The notes under the pieces were generated by a model, which was not told the origin of the DNA, made no database searches, and saw only the letters and a list, made by a program, of their open reading frames with translations. Position numbers and translations under genes: made by a program. 64,000 nt of DNA from contig CAWIKL010000001.1 of NCBI GenBank assembly GCA_963836665.1, positions 186,001 through 250,000 on the forward strand. Reading direction: 5' to 3'. This DNA is from JAICSD01 sp963836665. GTDB lineage: Bacteria; Acidobacteriota; Vicinamibacteria; Vicinamibacterales; 2-12-FULL-66-21. Of the stretch, positions 52,693 through 62,165 are shown one piece after another (within the stretch, counting starts at the first letter, position 1; each line of letters begins with the position of its first letter).

Positions 52693-54423
52693 TCATTTCC
52701 CATGGACCGTCGCCAGCGACTCCGCCAGCACCTTTTCCACGTCGGCGGCGGTGGCCGCCTTGAGCGCGCGGCTGGCGAGGCGCACGGTGTCGGCGATACG
52801 GATGCCGCGCACGACCTGCTTAGCGACGGCGATCGCCGCCGGCGTCATGCTGTACTCGCGCAGGCCGAGGCCGGTGAGGAGCGGCAGCAGGGCGGGGTCC
52901 GCCGCCATCTCGCCGCACACCGAGACCGGGACGCCGCGGCGCGCCGCCCCTTTCGCCACCTGGCGCAGCACGCGCAGGATCGCTGGGTGCAGTGGTTCGT
53001 AGAGGCGCGAGACGCGGTCGTCGGTGCGGTCAACCGCGAGTGTGTATTGGATCAGATCGTTGGTGCCGATGCTGACGAAATCCGCCTCGGCGGCGAGCAG
53101 GTCGATGGTCAGCGCCGCCGAGGGCACTTCGATCATGATGCCGATCGGGACTGCCGGCACGGCGATCCCGCGCTTGCGCAGGGCGTCGGCGGCCTGTGCG
53201 ACCGCGGTCCGCGCCGCGCGCAGCTCCTCCACGCCGGTCACGAATGGGAACATCACCCGCAGGGGTCCGTGCGCCGCGGCGCGCAGCAGCGCGCGCAACT
53301 GCGCCTGGAACACCGCGTCGAACGACAGGCTCAGACGCAGGCCACGCAGGCCGAGGGGCGCCCTTGACGGCTCGCCGGCCGCCGCCAGCCCCAGCTGTGC
53401 CTCGCTGACGTCGAAGGTCCGCACCGTGACGCGTCCACCGTCCATGGCCTCGAGCAGTCGCCGGTAGACGCGGTATTGCGCTTCTTCGTCGAGCCCGGCC
53501 GCGCTCGTGCCGGCGAGCAGGAACTCGGAGCGATAGAGGCCTATCCCCTCGGCGCCGCGTTCCCGCGCGCGCGCCGCCTCTTCTGGCAACTCGACGTTCG
53601 CCTCGATGCGAATCGGCGTGCCATCCGCCGTTACTGCTGGCAGCGCGACGTATTCGTCGAGCGAGCGTTCGTAGGCGCGCCGCTTGCGCGAGCGGGCCTC
53701 GAGCTCGGCAATGACGTCGGCGGGCGGATCGACGAGCACGTCACCGCTCGAGCCGTCGACGGCGACGAGCGCGCCTGGCGGGATCGCCCCGCTGGCGTGG
53801 CGCAGGCCGGCGACCGCCGGGACGTGGATCGAGCGCGCCAGGATCGCGGTGTGATAGGTCCAACTGCCCGCGTCGGTGACGAAAGCGGCAAGCCGCTCGA
53901 AATCGAGCTGCGCGACGAGCGACGGGCTGAGCTCGTCGGCGACGAGGACGAGTGGCCCTTCGACTTCCTTGAACAAATCGAGCGGATCGCCGCCGGAGGT
54001 CAGGTTCACGCACAGGCGGCCGACGACGTCGGCGACATCCCCCTTGCGCTCGCGCAGGTAGGGGTCGTCCATCCGATCGAACAGCGCCGAGACCTCGTCG
54101 AGCGCGCGCTGCAGCGCCGACTCCGCGTTGAGGCGGTCCTGCCGAACGATGGCGGCGGCGCGGTCGACGAGCATCGGGTCGTCGAGCATCAACAGCTGGG
54201 CGTCAAAGAGATACGCGTGCTCGCGGCCGGCCGCGGCGGCGATGTGCTCCTTGATCTGCTCGATCTGCACACGGGACTGCGCGCGCGCTTCGTCGAGACG
54301 CTGCAGCTCGTTGGCGATGCGCCGCTCCGGGATGCGGAAGCGCAGGTTACGGATGCCGCGTGTCACCACCAGCGCTCGTCCGATGCCGATACCGGGAGAG
54401 ACGCCGAGTCCGCGTAGTTTCAT
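52693..54423 (-). CDS. ptsI: PTS enzyme I (phosphoenolpyruvate-protein phosphotransferase), divergent
   Basis: 576 residues, normal length. Phosphotransfer His191 lies in AGSWTYHTAILARS, where most enzymes have GGRTSHTAI. The PEP site has GIGLYRSEFLL, PIGIMIEVPSAAL, SIGTNDLIQYTLAVDR and VSVCGEMAADP with the active Cys. However the usual RTLDIGGDK loop reads RTFDVSEAQ (335-343), so the GGDK part is absent. ATG 54423 overlaps the ptsH stop by four bases. Probably regulatory, as no sugar permease is near. Confidence 0.9.
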   Translation of the reverse strand: MKLRGLGVSPGIGIGRALVVTRGIRNLRFRIPERRIANELQRLDEARAQSRVQIEQIKEHIAAAAGREHAYLFDAQLLMLDDPMLVDRAAAIVRQDRLNAESALQRALDEVSALFDRMDDPYLRERKGDVADVVGRLCVNLTSGGDPLDLFKEVEGPLVLVADELSPSLVAQLDFERLAAFVTDAGSWTYHTAILARSIHVPAVAGLRHASGAIPPGALVAVDGSSGDVLVDPPADVIAELEARSRKRRAYERSLDEYVALPAVTADGTPIRIEANVELPEEAARARERGAEGIGLYRSEFLLAGTSAAGLDEEAQYRVYRRLLEAMDGGRVTVRTFDVSEAQLGLAAAGEPSRAPLGLRGLRLSLSFDAVFQAQLRALLRAAAHGPLRVMFPFVTGVEELRAARTAVAQAADALRKRGIAVPAVPIGIMIEVPSAALTIDLLAAEADFVSIGTNDLIQYTLAVDRTDDRVSRLYEPLHPAILRVLRQVAKGAARRGVPVSVCGEMAADPALLPLLTGLGLREYSMTPAAIAVAKQVVRGIRIADTVRLASRALKAATAADVEKVLAESLATVHGK

Positions 54424-54716
54424 GCGTTGCCACCCTGAGTCCGTTCGCCTGGTGACTCGTCGAAGCCGCGCTCGACGAGGGCGCACAGGGCGGCGATCGC
54501 CTCGGCCTCGTCGGGGCCATCGGCCGAGACGTGGATTGCGCTGCCCTGCGCTGCGGCGAGCAGCAGCAGGCCCATGATGCTCTTGCCGTCTACCTCGCGG
54601 TCGCCGCGGGCGACGCGGATGTGCGCCTTGAAGCTGCCGGCCTTGTGCACGAACTTTGCCGCCGCCCGCGCGTGCAAGCCGAGCGCATTGGTGATCGAGA
54701 GCTGGCACGTCCGCAT
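54420..54716 (-). CDS. ptsH: Phosphocarrier protein HPr
   Basis: 98 residues. His15 in NALGLHARAAAKFV receives phosphate from enzyme I, and Ser46 in DGKSIMGLLLLAA is the target of HPr kinase, whose gene lies upstream in the same operon. Both residues are intact. It has a 10-residue C-terminal extension. Confidence 0.95.
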   Translation of the reverse strand: MRTCQLSITNALGLHARAAAKFVHKAGSFKAHIRVARGDREVDGKSIMGLLLLAAAQGSAIHVSADGPDEAEAIAALCALVERGFDESPGERTQGGNA

Positions 54717-55148
54717 CTACGTTTTCTCGCCGCGGATGAGGTCGGAGGCGACCCAGATGGCGTTGCGCCCCTGCTCGCGGATCTCGCGCGCCAGAGTCAG
54801 CAGGTCGGTCTCTTTCAGCGGCCGGGCCAGCTTCATCAGCATGGCCAGGTTCAGACCGGTGATTACTTCGACCTTGTCGGTTTCGAGGAACGTGACGCCG
54901 AGGTTCGCCGGCGTGCCGCCGAACATGTCGGTGAGCACGAGCACGCCGGCCGTCCCCTCCGCGGTCACGACCTTCTCGCGCACCCGCGCGATCGCCTTGC
55001 CGATCTCCTCGCGGGCCTGATCGACGTCCTCGTGCCAGCCGATTGACACGGCGGCGAAGTGCGGCAGATCGCCGACAATCATCTCGGCCGCGTTGAGGAG
55101 CTCGGCGGCGAGTTGCCCGTGCGTAACCACGACGACGGCGACCTTCAT
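54717..55148 (-). CDS. PTS EIIA component, mannose/sorbose family
   Basis: 143 residues with the phosphorylatable His10 in VVVVTHGQLAAELLNAAE and the conserved LVLTDMFGGTPANL. There is no EIIB, EIIC or EIID gene nearby, so it is likely a regulatory output of the phosphorelay rather than part of a transporter. It directly precedes ptsH (stop and start adjacent). Confidence 0.92.
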   Translation of the reverse strand: MKVAVVVVTHGQLAAELLNAAEMIVGDLPHFAAVSIGWHEDVDQAREEIGKAIARVREKVVTAEGTAGVLVLTDMFGGTPANLGVTFLETDKVEVITGLNLAMLMKLARPLKETDLLTLAREIREQGRNAIWVASDLIRGEKT

Positions 55149-55172
55149 GAGGTGACTGTCACCATTGCCCCC

Positions 55173-56090
55173 TCAATCGATCGCGATGTCCCGGTGCCGA
55201 ACTCGCGTCTGCACACCTTTCAGGCCGGTCAGCCCCTTCTTGATCGCCTCGGCGACCATCACCGAGCGATGTCGCCCGCCGGTGCAGCCGATTCCGATCG
55301 TCAGGTACGACTTGCCTTCCGCGACGTACTGCGGGATGAGGAAGCGCAGCAGATTCAATGTGTGTTCGAGGAACTCGTGCGTCGCCGTCGACTTGTCGAG
55401 AAACTCGCGCACTTCGGGGTCGCGGCCGGTGTGCGGCCGCAGCGTCGGCACGAAGTGCGGGTTGGGCAGGAAGCGCACGTCGAACAGCAGGTCGGAATCG
55501 ACGGGAATGCCATGCTTGAAGCCGAAGCTGAGGACGGTGACGACCAGCTGCGACCCAGGCGACCGGCCGCTCTCCACGTTCCTGAATGCGTGCCGCAGCT
55601 CGTGCACCGTCATCGCCGAGGTGTCGACGACATGATCAGCGAGGCGGCGCAGCGGCTTCATGCGATCGCGCTCCTCGCGGATGCCCTCGATCGCCGATCG
55701 ATCGGGCGCCAGTGGGTGCGGCCGTCGCGTTTCGCTGAAGCGACGCACCAGCACATCGTCTTGCGCGTCGAGGAAGATGAGCACGGGGTTGAGGTGGCGC
55801 GTCGCGCGCAGCCGGCGCAGCACTTTCGGCAGCTCATCGAGCATCTTGCCTTCGCGAGCGTCGACGACGACCGCGGCACGGGCGATGTCCGATCCGGCGC
55901 GCAGCGTCAGCTCGGCCAGCATCGGCAGCAGCGCCACCGGCAGGTTGTCGACACAGAAGTATCCGAGATCCTCGAGCGCGCGGATCGCCTGCGATTTGCC
56001 CGATCCGGACAGACCGGTCAGGACGACGAACCGAGACGCCACCGCCGTCCGGGCCGCCCGCCGCGCCGCGTGCCTTCGCTCCCTCGTCAA
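55173..56090 (-). CDS. rapZ: RapZ/YvcJ-family nucleotide-binding protein
   Basis: 305 residues. Walker A FVVLTGLSGSGKSQAIRALEDLGYFCVDNLP is the family signature (positions inside 55950-56040), and the C-terminal domain has IGIGCTGGRHRSVMVAE. In E. coli RapZ controls GlmS synthesis through small RNAs. The TTG at 56090 overlaps the hprK stop by four bases; the 16 extra N-terminal residues are Arg/Ala-rich, so a later GTG start is possible. Confidence 0.92.
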   Translation of the reverse strand: MTRERRHAARRAARTAVASRFVVLTGLSGSGKSQAIRALEDLGYFCVDNLPVALLPMLAELTLRAGSDIARAAVVVDAREGKMLDELPKVLRRLRATRHLNPVLIFLDAQDDVLVRRFSETRRPHPLAPDRSAIEGIREERDRMKPLRRLADHVVDTSAMTVHELRHAFRNVESGRSPGSQLVVTVLSFGFKHGIPVDSDLLFDVRFLPNPHFVPTLRPHTGRDPEVREFLDKSTATHEFLEHTLNLLRFLIPQYVAEGKSYLTIGIGCTGGRHRSVMVAEAIKKGLTGLKGVQTRVRHRDIAID

Positions 56091-57062
56091 ATCTCTTCAC
56101 CAAAATCGAAGTCGGCCTGCTCGCGCGCCCGCCCCAGCTCCTCGTCGAGCCGGTCGGCCAGCCGCTGCGCCGAGTTGAGTCCGCCGTAGCGCAGCAGCTG
56201 GTTGCGTGCCGCGACCTCCACCAGAATCGCCAGGTTGCGCCCGGGCGCGACCGGCATCCGGATCATCGGGACGCTGATGCCGAGCGTTTCGTAGTGCGTT
56301 TCGTCGAGACCCAGGCGATTGGTACTCCCGTGCGGGATCCCAGCGCTCGAGCTGCACGACGAGCTCGACCCGCTTCGAGCGGCGCGTCGACGCGACCCCG
56401 AACAGGTCCTGGACGTTGATGAGTCCGAGGCCGCGGATCTCCATGTGGTGCCGCGTCAGCTCCGGGCAGGTGCCGATCAGGAATGCCTCCGCCCGCGACC
56501 GCAGCTCGACTGCGTCGTCGGCGACCAGACGATGGCCGCGGACCACGAGGTCGAGCGCGCACTCGCTCTTGCCGATGCCGCTGTCGCCGACGATGAGGAC
56601 GCCAAGGCCGAGGATGTCCATCAGCACGCCGTGGACGACGCCGCGCGCGGCCAGGTAGGCATCGAGCGCGGCCGACAGGCGTGCCATCACGATCGGCGTG
56701 GCGCCGCGCGAGCGCAGCAGCGGCAGCCCGACGCGATCGGCTTCGGCCGTCAGTTCCGCCGGCGGCGCGAAACCCGCGGTGACGACAATGCATGGGAGGT
56801 CGTGCGAGAACACGCGCCCGACCACATCCAGGCGCTCGGCGGCGCTGAGCGATTCGAGGAAGCGGATTTCGCTCTCGCCGAGCACGAGGACCCGCCCCTC
56901 GCGCAAGTACTGATCGAAGCCGGAAAGCGCGAGCCCGGTCTTTTGTGGATACGGGTTGGTTATGCGCCGGTCGACACCGCCGGCGCCGGCGACAAGTTCG
57001 AGGCCGACGCCACGACTCTCGGTCAGGTCGCGGAGAACGGTCGCTACGGGAACGCCGGTCAT
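56087..57062 (-). CDS. hprK: HPr kinase/phosphorylase, frameshifted
   Basis: Phosphorylates and dephosphorylates Ser46 of HPr. Walker A VGDSGIGKSECALDL (159-166 core) and the signature EIRGLGLINVQDLFG are present. The frame breaks after Tyr247: one extra C at 56321/56322 (sense GAGTACCAATCGC). Dropping it gives NRLGLDETHYETLGISV and an ending DFDFGEEI, a complete protein of about 324 residues whose stop overlaps the rapZ start. As read, the C-terminal subunit-contact region is scrambled. Operon context strongly favours a functional gene. Confidence 0.9.
56321..56322 (-). other. Frameshift site in hprK: extra C after AGTAC
   Basis: Sense strand GAGTACCAATCGCC breaks the frame; GAGTACAATCGCC would restore a conserved HPr kinase C-terminus up to the overlap with rapZ. 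Confidence 0.85.
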
Positions 57063-57170
57063 GGCCGATCGAAGGGCGCAGAACGAGGATTCACAGATTG
57101 TCGATCCTCAAGCCTCTCGTCAATTCTCAATCGCCAATCCGTAAATCACCAATCAGCCGTCGCCGCTCGA
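57063..57170. repeat. Gap with CAATCGCCAATC-type repeat text
   Basis: Between hpf and hprK. The part 57117-57158 repeats CAATC and CAATCGCC, like the right arm of the region after metK. It may be one member of a dispersed intergenic family. No gene seen. Confidence 0.5.
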
Positions 57171-57710
57171 TCACTCGGGCTCGATGAGGGCGAAATTGCC
57201 GTCCTTGCGCCGGTAGAGGATATTGACGCGGTCGTTATCGGCGTCGCGGAAGACCACGAATGCCTCCGCGCCGCCGTCCAGCCGCAGCACCGCGTCCTCG
57301 ACCGACATCGGCTTGATCGGATAGCGTCCACGGACGACGCGTCGTGCGCCCCCGGCAGCAGCGCTCGACGGCGTGGTCGGTGCGGCGTTGCGCTCGGCGC
57401 GGGCACTCCGGTGGCGGCCGTCGGTCCACTTCGATTTGAGCTTCTTGGCCTGCTGCTCGACCTTCTGCTGCGCCTGGCGGACGGCGAGCGGCCAGGTGTT
57501 GCCCTGCCCAACCCCGGTCAGCGTGTGGTCGCCACGGGCGTGAACGATGATTTCCGCGATGTGCCGGTACTTTTCCTTGCTGAGCGTGACCGTCGCCGAC
57601 ACGGCGCGATCATTGAGGATGCGCTCGAGCTTGTTGAGCGCCTGGTCGACGAGTCTCTGGAGCGGTGGCGTGATCGAGACGTGGCGGCCGGTGATGTTGT
57701 CTACGCGCAT
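57171..57710 (-). CDS. hpf: Ribosome hibernation promoting factor, long form
   Basis: 179 residues. The N-terminal S30AE domain (about 1-100) includes VSATVTLSKEKYRHIAEIIVHARG; the C-terminal domain YPIKPMSVEDAVLRLDGGAE joins ribosomes into dimers in the long-form proteins. It lies directly after rpoN, the classical order. Confidence 0.94.
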   Translation of the reverse strand: MRVDNITGRHVSITPPLQRLVDQALNKLERILNDRAVSATVTLSKEKYRHIAEIIVHARGDHTLTGVGQGNTWPLAVRQAQQKVEQQAKKLKSKWTDGRHRSARAERNAAPTTPSSAAAGGARRVVRGRYPIKPMSVEDAVLRLDGGAEAFVVFRDADNDRVNILYRRKDGNFALIEPE

Positions 57711-57743
57711 GAGAACGTCAGCTACCTGCTGCCGGAGTGGCGG

Positions 57744-59204
57744 CTAATACAGCACCTTGCGCTGATTGGAAGTTGGAATCTTCAGCTCCTCGCGATACTT
57801 CGCGATGGTCCGACGCGCCAGCATCAGCCCTTCCTTCTGCAGGATGCTGACGATCTTCGAGTCGCTCAGCGGCTTGCGTGGGTCCTCGTTCTCGATGATC
57901 TTGCGGATCCGCTGCTTGATCGTCACCGACGACACGCTATCGCCGTAGGAGCTGCTGATGCCGCTGTGGAAAAAGTACTTCAGTTCGAACACGCCCTGGG
58001 GCGTATGCATGTACTTGTTGTTGACGACGCGGCTGACGGTTGACTCGTGCATGCCGATGTCGTTGGCGACATCGCGGAGGACCAGCGGCCGCAGGTATTC
58101 GATGCCGTGGTCGAGGAACTCGCGCTGGAAGTTGAGGATGCTGTTGGCGACCTTCTGGATTGTCTTCTGCCGCTGGTCGACCGACTTGATCAGCCACAGC
58201 GCCGAGCGGAATTTGTCCTTGACGTAGGCGCGCGTCTCGTCGTTGGCCTGGTTGCTGCCGGCGTTCTTGTCGAGCAGGCGGCGGTAGGTCGGGCTGATGC
58301 GCAGCTGCGGCAGCCCTTCCTCGTTCAACATCGCCACGTACTGGTCCTCGACCTTGACGACGTAGACGTCGGGGATGACGTACTGAGACTGTTGCGGGTT
58401 GTAGCGGCTACCCGGCTTTGGATCGAGGTTGCGGATGATCTCGATGTGTTCCTTGAGATCCTCGATCTGCACGCCCATGCGGCGCGCGATCTCCGGAACC
58501 TGGTGGTTCTGCAGCAGCTTGAGGTGCTCGGTGACGATTTTCTCGGTCGGCGTGCCCTCGAGGCCGATGAACTTGAGCTGCAGCCAGAGGCATTCCTGCA
58601 GGTCACGCGCGGCGACGCCGTGCGGATCGAACGTCTGCACGTGCTGCAGCACACGCTCGACGTCGGAAACGGCCCAGTCCCCCATCGCCGCGATTTCCTC
58701 GACCGATGCGACCAGGTAGCCATCGTCATCGAGGTTGCCGATGATCGCGACGCCGATTTCGCGGACCTTGTCGCCGAGATCTTGCAGCTTGTCGTTCTCG
58801 GCCTCCATCGACAGCTGCCACATGAGGTGGTCGGAGAGCGAGCCGGTCGACGACAGCGTGTTCTCGATTGGGGGTAGTTCCTTGACCTCTGAGGGGGTAC
58901 GAGAGCGGTAGCCGTCGTCGAGGTAATCGCCGAAGAAGTACTCATAGTCGGCGTCGTCCCACTGGTCGGTCTTTTCGGCGGTCGGCTTCTCGGCGTCGGC
59001 CTTCTCGTTCTGGGCCTGCTGTTCGGCGGGCTGTAGTTCCTCGGTCGGCACTTCTTCGAGCAGCGGATTCTCGACCATTTCCTGGTTTAACAGATCCGCC
59101 AGCTCCAGCGTAGACATCGGCAACAGCTTGATCGCCTGCTGCAGCGACGGCGTAAGGATGAGCTTCTGGACGAGTTTGGTATGAAGCTTCTGCGAGATCG
59201 CCAT
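57744..59204 (-). CDS. rpoN: RNA polymerase sigma-54 factor
   Basis: 486 residues. A Gln/Leu-rich activator region (QKLILTPSLQQAIKLLPMSTLEL), an acidic linker, the core-binding domain and the RpoN box ARRTIAKYREEL near the end are all intact. It sits in the usual lptB-rpoN-hpf order. Target promoters were not located in the window. Confidence 0.97.
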   Translation of the reverse strand: MAISQKLHTKLVQKLILTPSLQQAIKLLPMSTLELADLLNQEMVENPLLEEVPTEELQPAEQQAQNEKADAEKPTAEKTDQWDDADYEYFFGDYLDDGYRSRTPSEVKELPPIENTLSSTGSLSDHLMWQLSMEAENDKLQDLGDKVREIGVAIIGNLDDDGYLVASVEEIAAMGDWAVSDVERVLQHVQTFDPHGVAARDLQECLWLQLKFIGLEGTPTEKIVTEHLKLLQNHQVPEIARRMGVQIEDLKEHIEIIRNLDPKPGSRYNPQQSQYVIPDVYVVKVEDQYVAMLNEEGLPQLRISPTYRRLLDKNAGSNQANDETRAYVKDKFRSALWLIKSVDQRQKTIQKVANSILNFQREFLDHGIEYLRPLVLRDVANDIGMHESTVSRVVNNKYMHTPQGVFELKYFFHSGISSSYGDSVSSVTIKQRIRKIIENEDPRKPLSDSKIVSILQKEGLMLARRTIAKYREELKIPTSNQRKVLY

Positions 59205-59217
59205 TGCTGGTTTGATT

Positions 59218-59943
59218 CTAGTCCAACCGGAAGTCGGCTCCGAGGTAAATGCGCTTCACATCTTCGTCGTCGGCAAGGCTTTGCGGCGTTCCGTTCTTGA
59301 AAATCACCCCGTCGTGGACGATATAGGCGCGGTCGGTGATCTTGAGCGTTTCACGGACGTTATGGTCCGTTATGAGCACCCCGATCCCGCGGTCGCGCAG
59401 GTGCGCGATGATCTTCTGGATGTCGGTGACGGCGATGGGGTCGATGCCGGCGAACGGCTCGTCGAGGAGCATGAACTTCGGCGAAATGACCAGTGCCCGC
59501 GTAATCTCGGCGCGCCGCCGCTCGCCGCCCGAAAGGGTATAGGCCGGCGACTTGGCCAGCGGAGTCAGCCCGAGCTCGGCCAGCAGCTCGCGCAGGCGCG
59601 CCCGCCGCTCCGCGCCGTTGAGGTCGAGCGTCTCGAGGATGGCCATGATGTTCTGCTCGACCGTCAGACCGCGGAAAATCGACGCCTCCTGCGGCAAGTA
59701 GCCGATGCCCTTGCGCGCCCGGATGTACATCGGGTCGTCGGTAACGTCGTTGCCGTCGAGCGTCACCCGCCCGGTGTCCGGCGCTGTGAGGCCGACGACC
59801 ATCGAGAAGGTTGTCGTCTTGCCGGCGCCGTTGGCGCCAAGCAGCCCGACCACTTCGCCCGAGTCGACCTCGATACTGACGCCTTTGACGACGGTCCGGC
59901 CGCCGTACGACTTGGTCAGCTCGCGGGTGCGCAGCGTCGCCAT
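59218..59943 (-). CDS. lptB: LPS export ABC transporter ATPase LptB
   Basis: 241 residues. Walker A LLGANGAGKTTTFSMVVG, signature TLSGGERRRAEITRAL and Walker B FMLLDEPFAGIDPIAV, with the LptB-specific GIGYLPQEASIFRGLTVEQN. It powers LptF-LptG encoded 18 kb away. It starts directly after the LptC-LptA stop. Confidence 0.96.
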   Translation of the reverse strand: MATLRTRELTKSYGGRTVVKGVSIEVDSGEVVGLLGANGAGKTTTFSMVVGLTAPDTGRVTLDGNDVTDDPMYIRARKGIGYLPQEASIFRGLTVEQNIMAILETLDLNGAERRARLRELLAELGLTPLAKSPAYTLSGGERRRAEITRALVISPKFMLLDEPFAGIDPIAVTDIQKIIAHLRDRGIGVLITDHNVRETLKITDRAYIVHDGVIFKNGTPQSLADDEDVKRIYLGADFRLD

Positions 59944-62136
59944 TCAGTGCGACCCCGGGCCGGTGCCGCACTGCACAGCCTCGCTCTTCTGTCCGAAGGT
60001 GCCGTTGCCGGTGGCACTACCGGTACCGGCGTCCTTGCGGAACTGGACCGTCGGCGCCTTGGTCACCTTGCAGTTGGGCGCCGTGTCGTCATAGACCAGA
60101 GCCGGTGCGCCGGTCATCGTGTAGAGATCGTCGGTCGTCGTGTACGACAGGTGCTTGCCAAACGCGCGGCGGTTGATCTGCTTCGAGACCACATGGCCCT
60201 CGGCTTCGGCACGCTCGAGGTCGCCGCCCTGCTCGGCGAAGTAGAGATCGAGCTTGTCCGAGGTCAAGTCGCCGTCGGGCCCGTTCATGTGGACGGTGCC
60301 CGTATAGGTCGCGCAGTGCTTGTCGTCGACGTAGAGCATCTCGTCGGCCTTGGTCACGGTCGGCTGCTGCTTCTCCTGCGTCTTAGGTTTGTCGGGCTGA
60401 TCGGCCTGCTTCATGAACGTGTTGGTGACGACGTTGGTAATCGCGTGCAGGTTGCCGGTCTTGTCGTCGACGATGATCTTGTCGCCGTTAATCGTCGCGC
60501 CGTCCTCGCCGTCCTGCCACAGGACCGATTTCCCGTTGTAGGTGGCCAGCGACGAGTCGCTGTCGTAGTCGAGGCGGTTGGACCTCACGTAGACCGGCCG
60601 GTCCTGCTTCAGCATCGAGGGCACCTTGACGGTGTCCTCCTTCGACTTGCCCTGCTGCTGGATGATGACGCTGCGCACGTTGGTGTCCGCCTTCATCTTC
60701 TGCGCCGAGAGGGCCATCTGGATGTTGCGCGCGTCGGTCACGACGCGGCCGTCGGTGACGTGCGGACCCTTGCCAGTGTCGCCGGTTCCCGGTGTCAGAT
60801 CGAGTCGATCCTGGCCGATGTCGTAGACGGCGGTGGGCGCGTCGGCGATCGTGTTCGGGCCGTCGGTAAAGTGCACGTTGTGGTGGAAGTCGGCGCGCTC
60901 GAGATCGCCGAAGCCTGGCTTGGTCTGGATGTCGAGCTTGTCGGACCTGGCGGTGCGATCGATCAGCGGCAGCTTGCCCCTGGCGTCGCGGTGCTCGCGG
61001 TAGTCGACGCCGCCGCCGAACGACGCGTTGCGGATGCCGCCCGGCTGTCCGCCGGCCGGCGGTGCGCCGGTGGCGACGAAGATCGCCGATCGAATCCGCC
61101 GCCCCGGGATCTCGCCGTCCGCCGGCAGATCGACGACGACGTTCTCGGCGGCGGTGAGATTGGTGACGGTGACGCCGTCGGGGGCCAGCGACACGTCGAT
61201 GCCCTTGGCGGCGATCTGCTTCCCCGGTTTGCCTGGCTCACCCGGTAGCTTGACGGCCGCGTTCTCGACGAGGTGCGCCGACTGCAGCGTGCGCCCGTCG
61301 GCGGCGTAGGTCATGTCGATGTCCCGGCCGCGCATGTCCTGCGGACCGCCGGTGCCCGGCTTACTGACGATCCGCGAGTTGTTGCGCAGTTCCATGCGCG
61401 TGACTCGCGCGTCGTCCGGCGTGAGGTAGGCGGTCGATTCGTCCGCCTCGATGACGTGTCCTTCGCCGTCGAAGTGCACGCTGCCGACGAACTTCATGTA
61501 GTGCTCGCGGCGCGCCATGCCGGCCTGCGTCGAGGTGACGTGAATGGCGCCGCTGCCCTTGTCATCCGGCGCGGCGTCGACCTTGGCGTTCTGCAGGATC
61601 CACAGGACCTCGCGGGCCTGGTCGTAGGTCGCGCCGTTGCCGCTGCCGGTCATCCGGCCCTTGCTGAACGTCGTCGGTCCGGGAATCGTCGTCATCTGCG
61701 TGGCGTCGTCATAGGTGGCCGTGGCCGCCTGCACGACGATGCCATCGCTGGTCGTCATCTTGACGCCGCCGCTGAAGGCACCGGTGCCGATCATCTTGCC
61801 GGGCGGCACCGTGACTTCGGCATCTCGCGCTTCGATGAGGACGGTGCGACCGTCGCGATCGGGAATCGTGACCTTGACCCCGCCGCCGAACTTCGACCGG
61901 CCGTCCTCGTAGCTGACCGAGTTGCCGGACTCGATCGACCAATCCGGCTTCCCGATCCGGCTCTGGCTGATGATCGCCTTGCCGATGGTCTGCACGAGCG
62001 CGTTGGCGTCGATCTTCTTCACCTCTGGCGCATCGGTCGTCTTGCGGCGCGCGTGCTTCATCGACACCCCGACGATGACGGCAAACACCACCACGAACGC
62101 GGCTATCGCCCACCGCAGGATGTTCTGCCAGCGCAT
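59944..62136 (-). CDS. LptC-LptA/OstA fusion protein of LPS transport
   Basis: 730 residues. A membrane helix (about 8-26) anchors an LptC-like domain, followed by several OstA/LptA beta-jellyroll segments (GTGAFSGGVKMTTSDGI, GSVHFDGEGHVIEADES, CATYTGTVHMNGPDGDLTSD). The size equals LptC plus more than one LptA, so it may form most of the periplasmic bridge in one chain. ATG 62136 is preferred; GTG 62142 is possible. Upstream recJ stop is 30 bases away. Confidence 0.84.
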   Translation of the reverse strand: MRWQNILRWAIAAFVVVFAVIVGVSMKHARRKTTDAPEVKKIDANALVQTIGKAIISQSRIGKPDWSIESGNSVSYEDGRSKFGGGVKVTIPDRDGRTVLIEARDAEVTVPPGKMIGTGAFSGGVKMTTSDGIVVQAATATYDDATQMTTIPGPTTFSKGRMTGSGNGATYDQAREVLWILQNAKVDAAPDDKGSGAIHVTSTQAGMARREHYMKFVGSVHFDGEGHVIEADESTAYLTPDDARVTRMELRNNSRIVSKPGTGGPQDMRGRDIDMTYAADGRTLQSAHLVENAAVKLPGEPGKPGKQIAAKGIDVSLAPDGVTVTNLTAAENVVVDLPADGEIPGRRIRSAIFVATGAPPAGGQPGGIRNASFGGGVDYREHRDARGKLPLIDRTARSDKLDIQTKPGFGDLERADFHHNVHFTDGPNTIADAPTAVYDIGQDRLDLTPGTGDTGKGPHVTDGRVVTDARNIQMALSAQKMKADTNVRSVIIQQQGKSKEDTVKVPSMLKQDRPVYVRSNRLDYDSDSSLATYNGKSVLWQDGEDGATINGDKIIVDDKTGNLHAITNVVTNTFMKQADQPDKPKTQEKQQPTVTKADEMLYVDDKHCATYTGTVHMNGPDGDLTSDKLDLYFAEQGGDLERAEAEGHVVSKQINRRAFGKHLSYTTTDDLYTMTGAPALVYDDTAPNCKVTKAPTVQFRKDAGTGSATGNGTFGQKSEAVQCGTGPGSH

Positions 62137-62165
62137 GTTCACATCGCTCGCGACGTGGAGCTTGT

